Assembly (NCBI GenBank): GCA_963693085.1
Contig: OY856412.1
Span: 1,411,091,894-1,411,155,893 of the forward strand
Reading direction: 5' to 3'
Source of the DNA: Alisma plantago-aquatica
Taxonomy: Eukaryota > Streptophyta > Magnoliopsida > Alismatales > Alismataceae
DNA: 64,000 bases
The position numbers were made by a program, and so were the translations under genes. Shown here piece by piece: positions 36,706 through 49,716 of this stretch (positions within the stretch are counted from its first letter, which is position 1; each line of letters opens with the position of its first letter). The notes beneath the pieces were generated by a model. That model ran no database searches. It saw only the letters and a program-made list of their open reading frames with translations, and had not been told where the DNA came from.

Positions 36706-39700
36706 TGTAACATACTGAATCTCAGGGTGTTCCCTACAATTTACCCATTCTTGAGCTTTTCTTTGCCTTTTAGTCCATTTGGACCTTTTCCATAAATTTC
36801 CCATCCTTTTGGATCATTCTTGGACTCCTTGTGCAATTTAAGCACAAATTGATGTTGAAATCACTATTTACCCTCATTGATGTAAATTGAGGGGTGTTTG
36901 CACAAATAACCCACATTAGGAGATAAGTTAGGGTTAATTATGTAATTTGGTCATTAATGGGATAATATAGTAGATAATATTTATTTGGAGATTTTTGGAT
37001 AAATATATTATTAATAATGTGTATTTGAGTTCATACATGTGTATATTAACCTTTATCGTTTCTCTCTCCTCAAAATATGATTTTAGTCCACATTAATATG
37101 TTATTTTGTTGAGTAATGAGTATTTGTACCCTAATGTGTTTTATATGTCGAATTTACTCACATGTTTCTCATTAAATAGCCTCTTCATATAATTCCTTGA
37201 TTTTAATATATTATTATGCTCCTTTATGAGCTATATATTTATTAATGGCCATATTATGCATTAAACGAGAAAGTGATTGCATATCATTGTAAAATACGTC
37301 ATTATAAGCCTATGGTTCAAATTTGGTGATTTTTGGAATTCATTTGACCCCTCAAAATGATTTTATATACTTTTAATAAAGTGTAAATTAAAATGGTGAA
37401 TAAATAACTCACCTTCACACCTCACTCATATTATGGACTAATTAAGATTGAAAATACATGTAATAAGTGAGTGGAGGACTCTTGGACTCCAAATCTCGAA
37501 TTTAGGAACCAAGGGTTGCTTATAAAAGCAACACATAATTTATTTCTCTAGCATTATATTAAAATATGCTTTAATGGTCAAAATAATTATTTGGATGCCA
37601 AAGGTTGGGTAAAACGCAAATCTAAGTATATAACATGAATCTAGACGTCATTATCAGCCTAGGGTTAAAATTTGGGGTCATTTGGAGTTCATTTGACCTT
37701 CCAAATACAATAAACAAGTTTTCATTAAAATGTGACATTATAGCCATCGATTTAATAGCTATGCACATCATTTAAGCCAAAGTTTGGCTTAAATGCCTGT
37801 CACGCGCACTGTAGACGCGCCTGACCCATGGTGGACTCAGATCCATCGGCTCTTGTTAGTTCTGACCACGATCCAACGGTCGACGGATTGTCTTCCACCT
37901 CCAGCCGTTACATGGGTAACAAGCTCGACTCCTCAGCTCCGTTCTCTGTCGTTTCGCGACCATTTTACGAGACTTCTTCACCAAACAAACCGCCTTGATC
38001 TGACGCATCATATGAGCTATCAATCGCCCCATTTTGTGCACCGCAGACGAAACTCCCAGGCGGCGCCGGCCCTAGCCTCTCACGTCCACGTCCATCTCGG
38101 CTCAATAGGCTCGCCCACCTATAAAATACCACCTACACTCCTCCTTCGGTCCCTTAGCAACTCGCCCAAACCATCAATTTCGCCAAAGGGAGCACGTGTG
38201 GTCGACGATGTGGAGTTTTTGCTGCTGTGCTTGCGGAGCTTCTCCACAGAGCTAGGAGGAATCAGCGCCTAAAGTGATCGGTTAGTTGCGTTCCTTGTTC
38301 GAATACCTTCGTTTCGAGTACCTGAACGTCGAATTTGGTTAAGTATAGCAAAATCGCCCAAATGGGCAAGTTTGCACCCCACGGTAAGGCTGGGCGCAGC
38401 CTGAGGTTGAAGACGACGGCCAAATGACCGTTTTGCCCTCGCGCGCCCCTCCTCCCTAGTTCTTTAGCCGAGGGCAGATCCGTCAACCTCAAATCAGATT
38501 TTTACCTATTTAGCATTTAACTAGCCAATCTTGTTTAATTCATAGTAAATCACTCGGTTGTCAGAAAATTACAAACAAATACTCGTTGGAAAGATAAAAA
38601 CCTGTAGAATCCAAATATTTAAGTTTTGTACGCTTTTTTATATCATAAGCCTGATAATTAATTCAAACCTTAATTTAAATGTATAAAGTGATGTAAAATG
38701 ATAATAATAGTGTTTTAACTCCGTTTTTGACAATAAAATATGTTTTCTCGAGTAGAAAATTATTAGGGATCGTTTGGGCCTGTTTCCAGAACCAAAATCC
38801 AAAGCCTTTACCCATGGTTTATAAATATGGATATTTTACACTTAAAGTACCTTTAAGTAACCTAATACATGTGTAATGTTTGCAACTAGGGAAAAATGGA
38901 ATGGTGATACAATCAACTTGGTGAAAGTAATGGTAATGAATCTAGAACAGGTATGTGAGCCCTATTTTTTATGTGAGCCCTATTTTGTATGTGAAACTTA
39001 TTATGTATGTGCACCCTATTTTGTATCCGACCCCTATGTATGTGAACAACTATGATGAATGTGTGGAATATATAATGTGCAAACTACCTAACTTTCAGTT
39101 GGGCTTTTACCCAACCCCACTCATTATTGTGCTAGCCTCATTTCCCTCTAATTGCATTTATTGGCTCCTAACTTATTTTATGCTTCTAATACCGTTGTTG
39201 TCTCATCTTTTGATATACTTGCTCTTGTTTCACTTTGACATATCCGATTCTCTTGGAATATTATTTATAGGTGGAATTGGGTCCAATGACCCCAATGTTA
39301 TTGTGCTTGTCTTATGACACAAATGTCTAATGAATGATATATTTTGCCACTATTTTATGCATGGTAGATAATTTGACTAGCTAGCTATCGTAGACGCTTA
39401 TGCGTAACCATTAGGGTGTGCTTTTCTACCCGGGGTGTGCTTTTCTACCCTTATATATATATAGGTGTGCTTTTCTGCCTATGGGTGTGCTTTTCTACCC
39501 AAAATATATATTTAGGTCAATGACTCAGTGGTGTCTTGACCCTACTATAGTTAATTTAGTCCAATATATCTACATGCAAATATTTGTTGTAATGTGATGA
39601 TTAATGGTGGCAAGATCTGTTATTTATTGGAATATTCATGTATTAGCCTCATTCCTTTTGAAATCTCTTATTGTGGAGAATCCTTTATATTGCAAAGCTT

Positions 39701-40096
39701 TTTATTATTATTTGTCCTATCCCTTTTTATTAACACAGACCTTTTATCTTTCTCTTGCTGGATGACCCCAACCATCCAGGTTAGGATCAGAGTGCGCATG
39801 GAAGCTTGGTGAACCCAAGGCTAAGGATAGGATAAGAAGATGAAGAACATATAGTATATGATCATAGTTGCTTTTATGTTATATAGTTGTTTTGTTTGGA
39901 GACAATGTTGCATTAGTCTAAGTCTTCCTCTACCTAGATCCTTGTAGTTGCTTGTATAAAGTTGTACTCCCATTTGGGAAATTTGTAACGTACTCTTTAT
40001 ACATTTTTGAATAATGTCAAGATTTAATTCTTCCGCTGCCATACTTTTGGTGTTTTTGTTTATCATGTTTATTAGTAGAGACTTTGGGTCTTTACA
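36706..40096 (+). mobile_element. Solo LTR of another Ty3/gypsy family (3391 bp)
   Basis: Begins TGTAACATACTGAATCTCAGG and ends GGGTCTTTACA, with a perfect 5-bp duplication on both sides and no internal region: a solo LTR left by LTR-LTR recombination. The plus orientation is inferred from a TATA-like CCTATAAAATACC near 38118 inside a GC-rich stretch (37790-38470), and from the TTCCGCTGC-containing 3' end common in plant Tekay-type LTRs. The frame 37793-38272 overlaps the putative promoter and shows no protein family. Confidence 0.85.
39413..39502. repeat. Four GGTGTGCTTTTCTACC units in the solo LTR
   Basis: Four near-identical 16-18-base units, the middle pair separated by a TATATATA run. 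A second short repeat (TATGTGAGCCCTATTTTGTATGTG-like) lies at about 38951-39035. Confidence 0.75.
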
Positions 40097-40101
40097 GTTT
40101 G
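40097..40101. repeat. Target-site duplication GTTTG (right)
   Basis: Matches 36701-36705. Confidence 0.9.
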
Positions 40102-41497
40102 AGTTATAAAACCCGCCTCAAATCTGATATCCAATCTCCAAGCTACACGGCTCTAATGGTGGATGAAGCTTCTCCAACTATTCCAAGGCTCAACTTCAAG
40201 ATTTGGAGTGAAATGATCGGCTAGAATTGAAGATTGAGTGAAGAAATGAAGGAATTACACATTGTTTTATGATTTTCACCATGAAATCATGAAGAACGAA
40301 TATCAAAGGCTTACCAACAGGTTGGGGACGTGATCCCTGCTGTCCTTAGCCTTCTTGGTCGGTTTTGCAAGCAAGGAGAATAAGTGGGTCGTAAAAGCCT
40401 TTCATTTGGCTTGGAAAAGGTACTTTTATAAGAAAATTGAGGATAGAGAAGATACTTTATAAAAGTCTTTTAATTCCAAAATTGTTGCCACCACTTCCCC
40501 CTTGGTTTCTTTCATACAAGGGCATCTCTATCCCCACTGAACTCCCTTCCATTATCCATGAATTAAGGGAAAAGAAAATAAGCACCTTAATGCTTATTAT
40601 ATTAATATCCCATATGTGAGTGGAAATTACTTTCCTTTATAATAAGGTGAGTGGAGTTTCACCTCCTTTAGATATTTTCGTTCCTTATCTTGGCAAAAGA
40701 ACGTCCATCCTTATTCAAAATCAACCAATAACATTTTGGTTGAAGTCCCTTTAATTAATACATTCATTTTTGCCCTAAATTGAATTAGGGTTTCACTTAA
40801 GATTAAATCTTGATTATTTTAATATCAAGATTCTCTCTCCTCCAACTTAATTCAAATGAGATGCCCCTCTCATTTTATTTTATCTACATGATGCCAAGAA
40901 ACATTAAGGACCTTATTGAAGTGGTAATTTGCATATCAAATCCTAGGTTTTTGGGTAAATTGCACATTACACCAAAACTAGGTTTTAATGCACAACATTG
41001 CTTTACAAGCTTGTGAAAACCCTACCACTATATCATATTCATTCTTATGATGTCTCAACATCAGAGGAACCTCTTATCATGCAACATTTGCAAGTTGACC
41101 CCTCAACTTGGGTAATTTACACTTTAGTCCAAAATAAGCAAACATTGCTTCAACATTGTTCAAACAAGACCAAAATTGAAACATAAGTTTCTCATGAGCC
41201 CTAATTACTTTTCACAAGACATGATTAATCATATAATCAACTTTCTTAATCAAAACACCTAGGGTTAAAGCATAACCCAGGTCAGGGATGTTACAAATTA
41301 TAAACCCCTAACAAGGATTTCGTCCTCGAAATCCCAGATAAAGGAAACAGATATCATTCATTCACCATTTCAACATGTCTCTTCATAATACCTCATTGTT
41401 ATGGAGACATCATACATTCTTTATTAATATTATGTTTATGCAAAGCATAAACCCCTAACATATGATGTTCATATCATTTTATATAATTAGACTGATT

Positions 41498-41818
41498 TCA
41501 TAGTTGACCACTCCAGGTAGTCAACCTAAACCATCTGATATTTCTCAGATACCAGAATTCCTTCCCTTGGTATTTACACATGTGTTGGTAACACATTACA
41601 TCTTCATTTTCCTTTATAAGTTGATTTATGAGTAAATCAAATTCCTTCATATATCCATTAGAATGTGGTAGAAACATCCATGCCACATCTCCTTCTTCTT
41701 TAAGCTCTGGAGATTGTTTCATAATGACTACTTGATCAGGGTAGTCAAAAAGATAACAATCTAGATATGTCATACTTTCCTTGCCTTCAATAAATGAATA
41801 CCTGGCCAGGGTATTCAA
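41498..41818 (-). CDS. Unidentified 106-codon ORF, copy 3
   Basis: Third copy of the ORF described at 11905-12225; its translation is identical to copy 1. No recognisable domain. Confidence 0.32.
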   Translation of the reverse strand: MNTLARYSFIEGKESMTYLDCYLFDYPDQVVIMKQSPELKEEGDVAWMFLPHSNGYMKEFDLLINQLIKENEDVMCYQHMCKYQGKEFWYLRNIRWFRLTTWSGQL

Positions 41819-42153
41819 GAACTGAAATTAGGTAGTATGTATTTATTTTATATTATGTTTCATATTCTATTTTCATTACTAGGTATCTTAGTTTTTACAT
41901 CTTTTCCCTTTTCTGCATGAAAAGAGAAATTTTCAACATATAAGAGAATATTAAACTGAACATAAGTTTTCATCCTTCTTATCTCTTCCTCATATCCTTA
42001 AAGGATTATACAGATGATCTGAACAACAACTATTTTTCTTATAGTAGAAAACATAAGGTAGCTCAAAATAGAAATTTCTATCTTAACAAGTCTACCTTTA
42101 ACAAGATAACAAGCATCTTATCTGTCCCAAAACATGAACTTAGTTGTTATTTA

Positions 42154-43245
42154 TTATTGCCTTTGTCCTCTACTACCAGAAGTAGATGGACCAAATTGTG
42201 ACACTTGTCTTCGTCCTCCACCATCTACCCCACCGGACTGAGGTCCTTGTGGGTTTTGCAGAAAATGCCTTGATTGTTGGGTCATCTCACTGTTTCTCCT
42301 TAGACATTGTTGTCTAAAATGTCCTACCTGTCCACATTTATGACAAGCTCGACCCCAACTTGATGACCTCTGCACAGGTGTACTATATTGTGGTTGGACT
42401 GGTGAAGATTTTGGTTGTCTGCTGCCACTACTCATTGGTCCCGGTGACTGTGTAGACTTTCTTTTGAGGTTTGTCTCGTGTTTCTTTATCGTAGATCTCT
42501 CTATCCTCCGTATAGACTCTACAAATGTGGCAAACCTCTCCCTACTTTCTAGGGCAGATGCTGGGATGGACATCTCAGCATTCAATCCTTTCTCAAAACG
42601 TTGAATCTTTTCCTCCTCAGTAGTAGCCATCTGGGGGCAAAATCGTAAAAGTTCCATGAACTTAACCTCATATTCACTTATTGACATGGCTCCCTGTCGT
42701 ATTTTCTCAAATTGTGAGATCTTTTCATCTAAATAAGTCTTTGGAAAATACTTATTGACGAATTCTCGACGGAATTCCTCCCATCCAACCTCTTTATCAT
42801 TCCTTTTTATTTCTTCTATAGCCCACCAGTGTCCAGCACTACCTTTCAAAAGGTACACCGCATGATTAACTTTGTCAGCTTCTGGGATACTAAGAATCTT
42901 AAAGGCTTTTTCTAATTCAGTGAGCCAAAGATCAGCATCTGCTGGGTCAGATGTTCCAGCGTATTCTATGGCTCCTACATGACGTAGTCATTCAAAGGTC
43001 TTACCAGATCCATATCCCTCATTGGGAACTAGTGCCCTAGGTGCCGGTGCTGGCATCCTGTCTGTTATATACCTCATTGTAGTCATGAGTTCCCCAAAAA
43101 GATTATGAACATCTGGGTTTCCTCTCATGATTTCATCAACATGAGGATTTTCAGACACTGGTTCCTCCCTTGCCTGATCCCTTGCACCTCCCTCTGGTGC
43201 AGCAACATTGCTCTCAACAACGTATTCTTCATGTCTTTCAGACAT
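42154..43245 (-). pseudogene. Ty3/gypsy gag pseudogene, copy 3 (least damaged)
   Basis: ATG at 43245. Only the family-wide TGA (42988-42990) interrupts it; the rest of the frame, including the capsid domain and the knuckle CHKCGQVGHFRQQC, is open to the end at 42154. A serine/glutamine-rich tail (FGPSTSGSRGQRQ) follows the knuckle. Confidence 0.85.
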
Positions 43246-43367
43246 CTTAAGTTATAAATCTTCTTCTGCATAAGCAGAAAACACTATAAGATACACTTAG
43301 AACATACTCGATACCTTAGTCCTATGTCTCTGTAGACTCAGCGAACCTAGAGCTCTGATACCACAAT

Positions 43368-46300
43368 TGTAACAACGTCGATCGAACAAATGTTATTAAC
43401 TAAGCAGAAGCAATCACTAACAACGGATTACCAAAAATCACTAAAAATTAAAACTTTTTGCAAAGAGATCCACACATAGGAAATCTTTTTCTTCAAGAAC
43501 CAAAGTATAACATTTACATTCTGTTTCAAAGTACATGTCTTGCACTATCTCTTCTCGAGATTACAACATCAGCTGTCTCAAGACATAATATATGCACAAC
43601 ATATAACTTTGAGGCATCAAGCCAAAAATCTCATATCGATTCGTTAAAACACTAACTATAAACTTTGAGGACCTGAGAGTACAGAGACGACACATAGGAC
43701 TTCTATCTACATGACACGACAGACAGTACACTCAACCTGAGCTGTCACTGTTGTCCCTGTTGTTGCTGATGTTCTTCCTCTGCAAGATATTCTCACTTTC
43801 CTCCTTGCTTGTCCACCTAAAAACATTGGATCCCACGGGGGTGAGACAATTGTAAATTGTCCCAGCGGGAGATATAACTCTCCGCCAAAACATTATTATT
43901 GCAGTTTAAAGATATGGAACTGAGCAGAGGATAAGCAGTTTAAAGCATTCTCGTCTTAAAGCATTGTAACTATTCATGATAGAATAATAGAACAACTATT
44001 CTCTTAATAAGGAATAGGAAAAACATGTATATCATTTATCCTCCATATTATACCATCATGTGAAACTTCTCTTGTGACACTCATTATCTTGATATGTCAC
44101 CCATGAGACATTCTTGTTTCAACTTATTGGACTTAGCCAATCTGCTAAACAGATTTTTGGTTATTTCGGACATGAGAGTGTACATCATCATGTCTTATTC
44201 AGGCATTGGTCTATACCAATCCTATATAAATATTCTAGGCATTGGATTACACCAATCCTATGCAACTAGTACAAGCATTAGACTTATATTATTCCTGTGT
44301 ATCCATTCTAGGTATTGAACTATGTCAATCCTGTGCAACCATTCCAGGTATTGATCTATGTCAATCCTGTGAAACTATTCCAGGTATTGATCTATGTCAA
44401 TCCTATGCAACTATTCCAGGTATTGGGATTTAGCCAATCCTGTACATTCCAGGTATTGGGAGTTAGCCAATCCTGTGTTATTATTCCAGGTATTGGGATT
44501 TAACCAATCTTGTGCATTCCAGGTATTGAGAGTTAGCCAATCCTGTGTTATCATTCCAGGTATTGGGATTTAACCAATCCTGTGCATTCCAGGTATTGGG
44601 ATTTAACCAATCCTGTGTTATCATTCTAGGTATTGGGAGTTAGCCAATCCTGTGTTATCATTCCAGGTATTGGGAGTTAGCCAATCCTGTGACACTATTC
44701 CAGATATTGGAGTTTAACCAATCCTGTGCAGATGTTATTCCAGGTATTAGACTATGCTAGTCCTGTGCAACTATTCCAGGTATTGAACTATATCAATCCT
44801 ATAATGCTAAAAGTGATATTTATCACATATTGATATATCACTTTCCTCATCACCTTCAACTTCCTTAAGTTATCAGCTTATCTTGGATTAAGGTATTTCC
44901 CATCTTAATCCTTTCATCCATTAACCTATCACCCTTACCATGAAGTGCATAGGTCACACATTAGAATGGTCCAACTATCTTTAATAATATAGACTCATCT
45001 CAAGTTAAAGCATTACTTGCTATAAGGATATCCACAATCAATCACTTTAGGCATTCCCCCCATCAATATATTAGTAACCATTCCATTATTAGGATTAGGG
45101 TTTCCCATACTATCATACTTCATTAGGGTGAGGATTGCATATAACATCACCCTTCATTAGGCTTTCTCATCATATTGCCTAAAATTAGGGTTTACAATTC
45201 ATCCCAACATGGGTTTCTCATGTCATCACCCTCAATTAGGGTTTACATGGAATCAACCTCAATTAGGGTTCACATGATATCTTTATTAAGGATCATACCC
45301 TATTCATCACATGATCAATACTCAGGTATGGATTCCTTTCCATCATCCTATCAACTTGATTAGGTTACATCAACCCTTCAATCAAGTATATACAACTATG
45401 GTTAACATAGTGTACTAAGACATTGTTCTTATAAGCAATTAGGGTTCATCCCTTAATTGGCACTAATCACTTAGGTACTATTAGGGTTTCAACCTTTGTA
45501 CCTTCATTGATTATCACTACTAATCATCATTGGATCAATGGATGATTCATCATCTCTATTCTCAAGAGATTCAATCACATTGGACCTCCATTACTTAAGG
45601 CATCCAATTGAATTAGGGTATACTATTCATCCTAATTAGTGATTTCACATGTAGACAACCTCTTAATAGGATTATACATGGAATCAGCCTCAATTAGGGT
45701 TTACATCATATATTGGATCCATGCATTTGTTATGCATTAATGATTAGTTACCATTAAAGGTATCTCCCACCTAATCACATTAGGTTTACAAAAATGTTTG
45801 ATCAATTGGACCTTCAATAACTTGAGGTATCCAAATAGATTGATCAATGGAACCTTCAACTACATTGGGTATCCATTTGGATTAGTCAATTGAGTCTTTA
45901 ATATCATTGGGTACTCAATTGAATCAACCCATTGTTCCTTTAAATACATTAGGTACTCAATTGGGTTAACCAATTGATCCTTCAATTGTATTAGGCATCC
46001 GATTGGATTAACCAAATTGAACCACAAACGGTTTGAAATCGTTTAAGCAAAAAGCTTTGAAACCGCATGAACTTGAAACCGCATGAGTCTCAAACGGGTT
46101 GAGACCGTTTGGTCTCAAATGGTCTTGATACCGTTTGGACCCAAACGATCTTGAGATCATTTGGTCCAAACCTCTCAAAACCGCACGGACCAAAGAGTCA
46201 ATCAAGACTTCAACAACACTCAATTCCAATCTATGGAATCTCAACCAATTGGATCATCAACTCAATCATCAATTGAGTCATGAACTCATCCCTTAATTAG

Positions 46301-49225
46301 AACTTCAATTAGGGTCTGATCTCAATGGAATTAGGGTTTATAAACACCAATTAGAGCTTTGAAGTTGATCATCAATCAAGCTACTAATTATGTTTCAATT
46401 GATTGCATTGGATCTTCAACCATTGAATTCATGGAACCAATCATCAATTGGACCTATGCTCATACTTCAATTGAGTTTAGTAGGTCAACCTTCAACTGAT
46501 TTGATCCTCAATTGACCCTCACTTGGTCATCAATTAGGGTTTGATTCAATTGGATTAGGGTTTAGAATCGATGATTCAACAACACTCATCAATGCAAGAT
46601 TGTTTACTTTGAAACTTTTGAACCATCATCCAAATTGGGTATGACCTGACCCCAAACGATCTTGAGGTAGTTTGGATGACCTCCAAACGGTCTTGAGACC
46701 GTTTTCCCATCATATCACTCAAATCCAAGCCATCCAATTAAGGTTTGGATCATGGGATTGATCACCAAATCAACATTACATTGTATATCAGCTTGGTACC
46801 TTTAGACCTTCAAACACCTAACCATACTCAACCCTAGACCTCCAAACGGTCTTGGTTGACCACCAAACGGTATTGAGACCATTTTTATGAGCTCCAAACG
46901 GTCTTTAGACCGTTTGGCTCATCCAACCTTTGGATTCTAGTGAAATTTCATCAAGGTTTGGTCTATCGAGTTGATCAACAATCAGCACTTAATTGCAATA
47001 TGATTTGGTACCTTTAGACCTTCAATTGGTCAACTATACTTGACCCCAGACCTCCAAACGGTCTTGGGGTGACCCCCAAACGGTCTTGAGACCTTTTGGG
47101 TGATCCTCAAACGGTCTTGAAACCGTTTGGGCTAATCAACCCAAAATCTCTAATTAACTCATTGGAATTTCAGCACTGATTTCAATTGGGGTTTGCCCAA
47201 TTGATTAGCCTTCAACTCATGACTCGTTTGGAATTAATCCATCAAATTTTGTGAGTCATTAACCAACATCATTAGGAACAGTAATCCCAAACGTTCAACG
47301 CTTGGTCAACCATCTCAAACGGTCTTGAGACCGTTTGCCCAAAAAGTTCAATTATATCGGATTGATAATCAGCACTTAATCCAATTAGGTTTGCCTAAAT
47401 GATTAGCCTTCAACTCACGATTCCTTGGGAGTTAATCCCTCAAATTTGGAGGGTCATCAACCAACATAATTATGAACAGGAATTCCAAACGGTCAACGCT
47501 TGGTCAACTCACTCAAACGGTCTTGAAACCGTTTTCCCAAACAGGTCAAGTTAATCAGGTTGAAAATCAGCATTTAATTCAATTCAATTTTCCTAATTGA
47601 TTGGCCTTCAACCTACGACTCCTTTGGAGTTAACCCCTAAAATTTGGTGGGTCATTAGCCTACATAATTAGGAAAAAAATTCCCAAACGGTCAACGCTTG
47701 GTCAACCATCTCAAACGGTCTTGAAACCGTTTTCTCCCAAACGGTTTCAAACCGTTTGCCTTTAAACGGTTTGCTGAAACCGCATAGCCAATCAAATTAA
47801 AACGATTTGGAATAGCTATCAAAACCGTTTGGCTTGGTAATTTTCTTAGGATAAGCATCTAGGATGATGTCATCATCCCCTTCCTTCGAACAACCAAGAA
47901 CAGCAACCGTTCTTGATGGAAATTGCAGCAAAGAAACAAGAGTGTAGCAATTTAAAGAAGACAATCAACAAAGTATAGAGAATTGATGCAATATCAATGA
48001 TTAAGGGTTTGAGTTATAAAACCCGCCTCAAATCTGATCTCCAAGCTCCAAGATACACGGATCTAATGGTGGATGAAGCTTCTCCAACTATTCCAAGGCT
48101 CAACTTCAAGATTTGGAGTGAAATGATCGGCTAGAATTGAAGATTGAGTGAAGAAATGAAGGAATTACACATTGTTTTATGATTTTCACCACGAAATCAT
48201 GAAGAACGAAGATCAAAGGCTTACCAACAGGTTGGGGACGTGCTCCCTGCTGTCCTTAGCCTTCTTGGTCGGTTTTGCAAGTAAGGGGAATAAGTGGGGT
48301 CGTAAAAGCCTTTCATTTGGCTTGGAAAAGGTACTTTTATAAGAAAATTGAGGAGAGAGAAGATACTTTATAAAAGTCTTTTAATTCCAAAATTGTTGCC
48401 ACCACTTCCCCCTTGGTTTTTTTCATGCAAGGGAATCTCTATCCCCACCGAACTCCCTTCCATTATCCATGAATTAAGGGAAAAGAAAATAAGCACCTTA
48501 ATGCTTATTATATTAATATCCCATATGTGAGTGGAAATTACTTTCCTTTATAATAAGGTGAGTGGAGTTTCACCTCCTTTAGATATTTTCGTTCCTTATC
48601 TTGGAAAAAGAACGTCCATCCTTATTCAAAATCAACCAATAACATTTTGGTTGAAGGCCCTTTAATTAATACATTCATTTTTGCCCTAAATTGAATTAGG
48701 GTTTCACTTAAGATTAAATCTTGATTATTTTAATATCAAGATTCTCTCTCCTCCAACTTAATTCAAATGAGATGCCCCTCTCATTTTATTTGCTCTAAAT
48801 GATGCCAAGAAACATTAAGGACCTTATTGAAGTGGTAATTTGCATATCAAATCCTAGGTTTTTGGGTAAATTGCACATTACACCAAAACTAGGTTTTAAT
48901 GCACAACATTGCTTTACAAGCTTAATCTTGGTGCCCAAGCTTGTGAAAACCCTACCACTATATCATATTCATTCTTATGATATCTCAACATTAGAGGAAC
49001 CTCTTATCATGCAACATTTGCAATTTGACCCCTCAACTTGGGTAATTTGCACTTTAGTCCAAAATAAGCAAACATTGCTTCAACATTGTTCAAATAGGAC
49101 CAAAATTGAAACATAAGTTTCTCATGAGCCCTAATTACTTTTCACAAGATAGGATTAAGCATATAATCAACTTTCTTAATCAAAACACCTAGGGTTAAAG
49201 CATAACCCAGGTCAGGGATGTTACA
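43368..49225 (-). mobile_element. LTR4 of array (5858 bp)
   Basis: Right-most LTR, the 5' LTR of the array in element orientation. It ends (plus strand) with GGGATGTTACA followed at once by GTTGG. Complete and uninterrupted, with the same internal organisation as LTR1. Confidence 0.9.
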
Positions 49226-49230
49226 GTTGG
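49226..49230. repeat. Target-site duplication GTTGG (right)
   Basis: Matches 5763-5767; it closes the array. Confidence 0.85.
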
Positions 49231-49378
49231 TATTTGAAAAAAATATTGTATCATGTGCTCAAACTTATATTTATTTATTATGTTAAACATCTTTTTTTTG
49301 TAGATGTCAATGTCTCACTTCAATACCGAAGAGGCCACATATGTTACTCAGGAAGAGGACACCGAAGAAGACTTCTGC

Positions 49379-49716
49379 AGGGGGTTGTATGAGCCAGGGA
49401 TACTCTTTTAAAAATCTAATGGCTATACTTCGGGATATAGTCATCTCTTATGATGGTACTATCAAACACATGTACATCAATTATATTGTGCAGTTTAAAT
49501 ATGCTCATGCTGCATCTATTTGCAAAACTATGAATCATGTTGAACAATGTTCAAGAAGATTCAGAGTTCGACACATAAATGTGGCATTTGCAACATATTC
49601 AAATTGCACAATCGAATTGTTGTAGATGTGTCTGATAGTATCATCATAAGAGATGACTATATCCCAAAGTATTGCATTAGATCTTTGAACAATGTCCTTG
49701 GATCATACAACCCCCT
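49379..49716. repeat. 338-bp near-loopless inverted duplication
   Basis: The segment folds back on itself. AGGGGGTTGTATGA at 49379 pairs with the complement at 49703-49716; GGGATATAGTCATCTCTTAT (49432-49451) is perfectly matched by the reverse strand near 49646-49665; pairing continues to a centre at about 49545 (GAACAATGTTC). The arms are about 160 bp and perhaps 75-80% alike by eye. The frame 49341-49625 crosses it but shows no family. This could be an inverted gene-fragment duplication, a young MIRNA-type locus or an internal part of a DNA transposon. Confidence 0.75.

Larger units (their letters stand above)
31895..41295 (-). mobile_element. LTR3 of array (about 6005 bp plus a 3.4-kb insertion)
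   Basis: Same family ends. Interrupted at 36706-40096 by a solo LTR of another family; without it and one TSD copy the length is 6005 bp, slightly longer than LTR1 because the palindrome cluster at 34650-34860 has expanded. It lacks 18 bp near 41010, between two copies of CAAGCTT present in the other LTRs. Confidence 0.9.
41296..43367 (-). mobile_element. Internal region 3 of array (2072 bp)
   Basis: Same layout and exactly the same length as internal region 1: PBS (43352-43363), gag, 106-codon ORF and 3' edge. It is uninterrupted. Confidence 0.88.
5768..49225 (-). mobile_element. Tandem array: 4 LTRs and 3 internal regions of one Ty3/gypsy family
   Basis: LTR1 (5768-11702), internal 1 (11703-13774), LTR2 (13775-18585), internal 2 (18586-31894, interrupted by a copia element), LTR3 (31895-41295, interrupted by a solo LTR), internal 3 (41296-43367) and LTR4 (43368-49225), all on the minus strand. 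Each internal region is 2072 bp after removing insertions. The whole block has a single GTTGG duplication at its outer edges and none at the internal LTR junctions. The simplest reading is one integration followed by unequal recombination between LTRs. Integration of a multimeric molecule is the alternative. The family has gag but no pol and must depend on another element for its enzymes. Confidence 0.88.

Noticed and set aside
37793..38272. 159-codon open frame in the solo LTR
   Set aside because: It overlaps a GC-rich promoter with a TATA box; the composition is that of a random GC-rich frame and no domain is seen.
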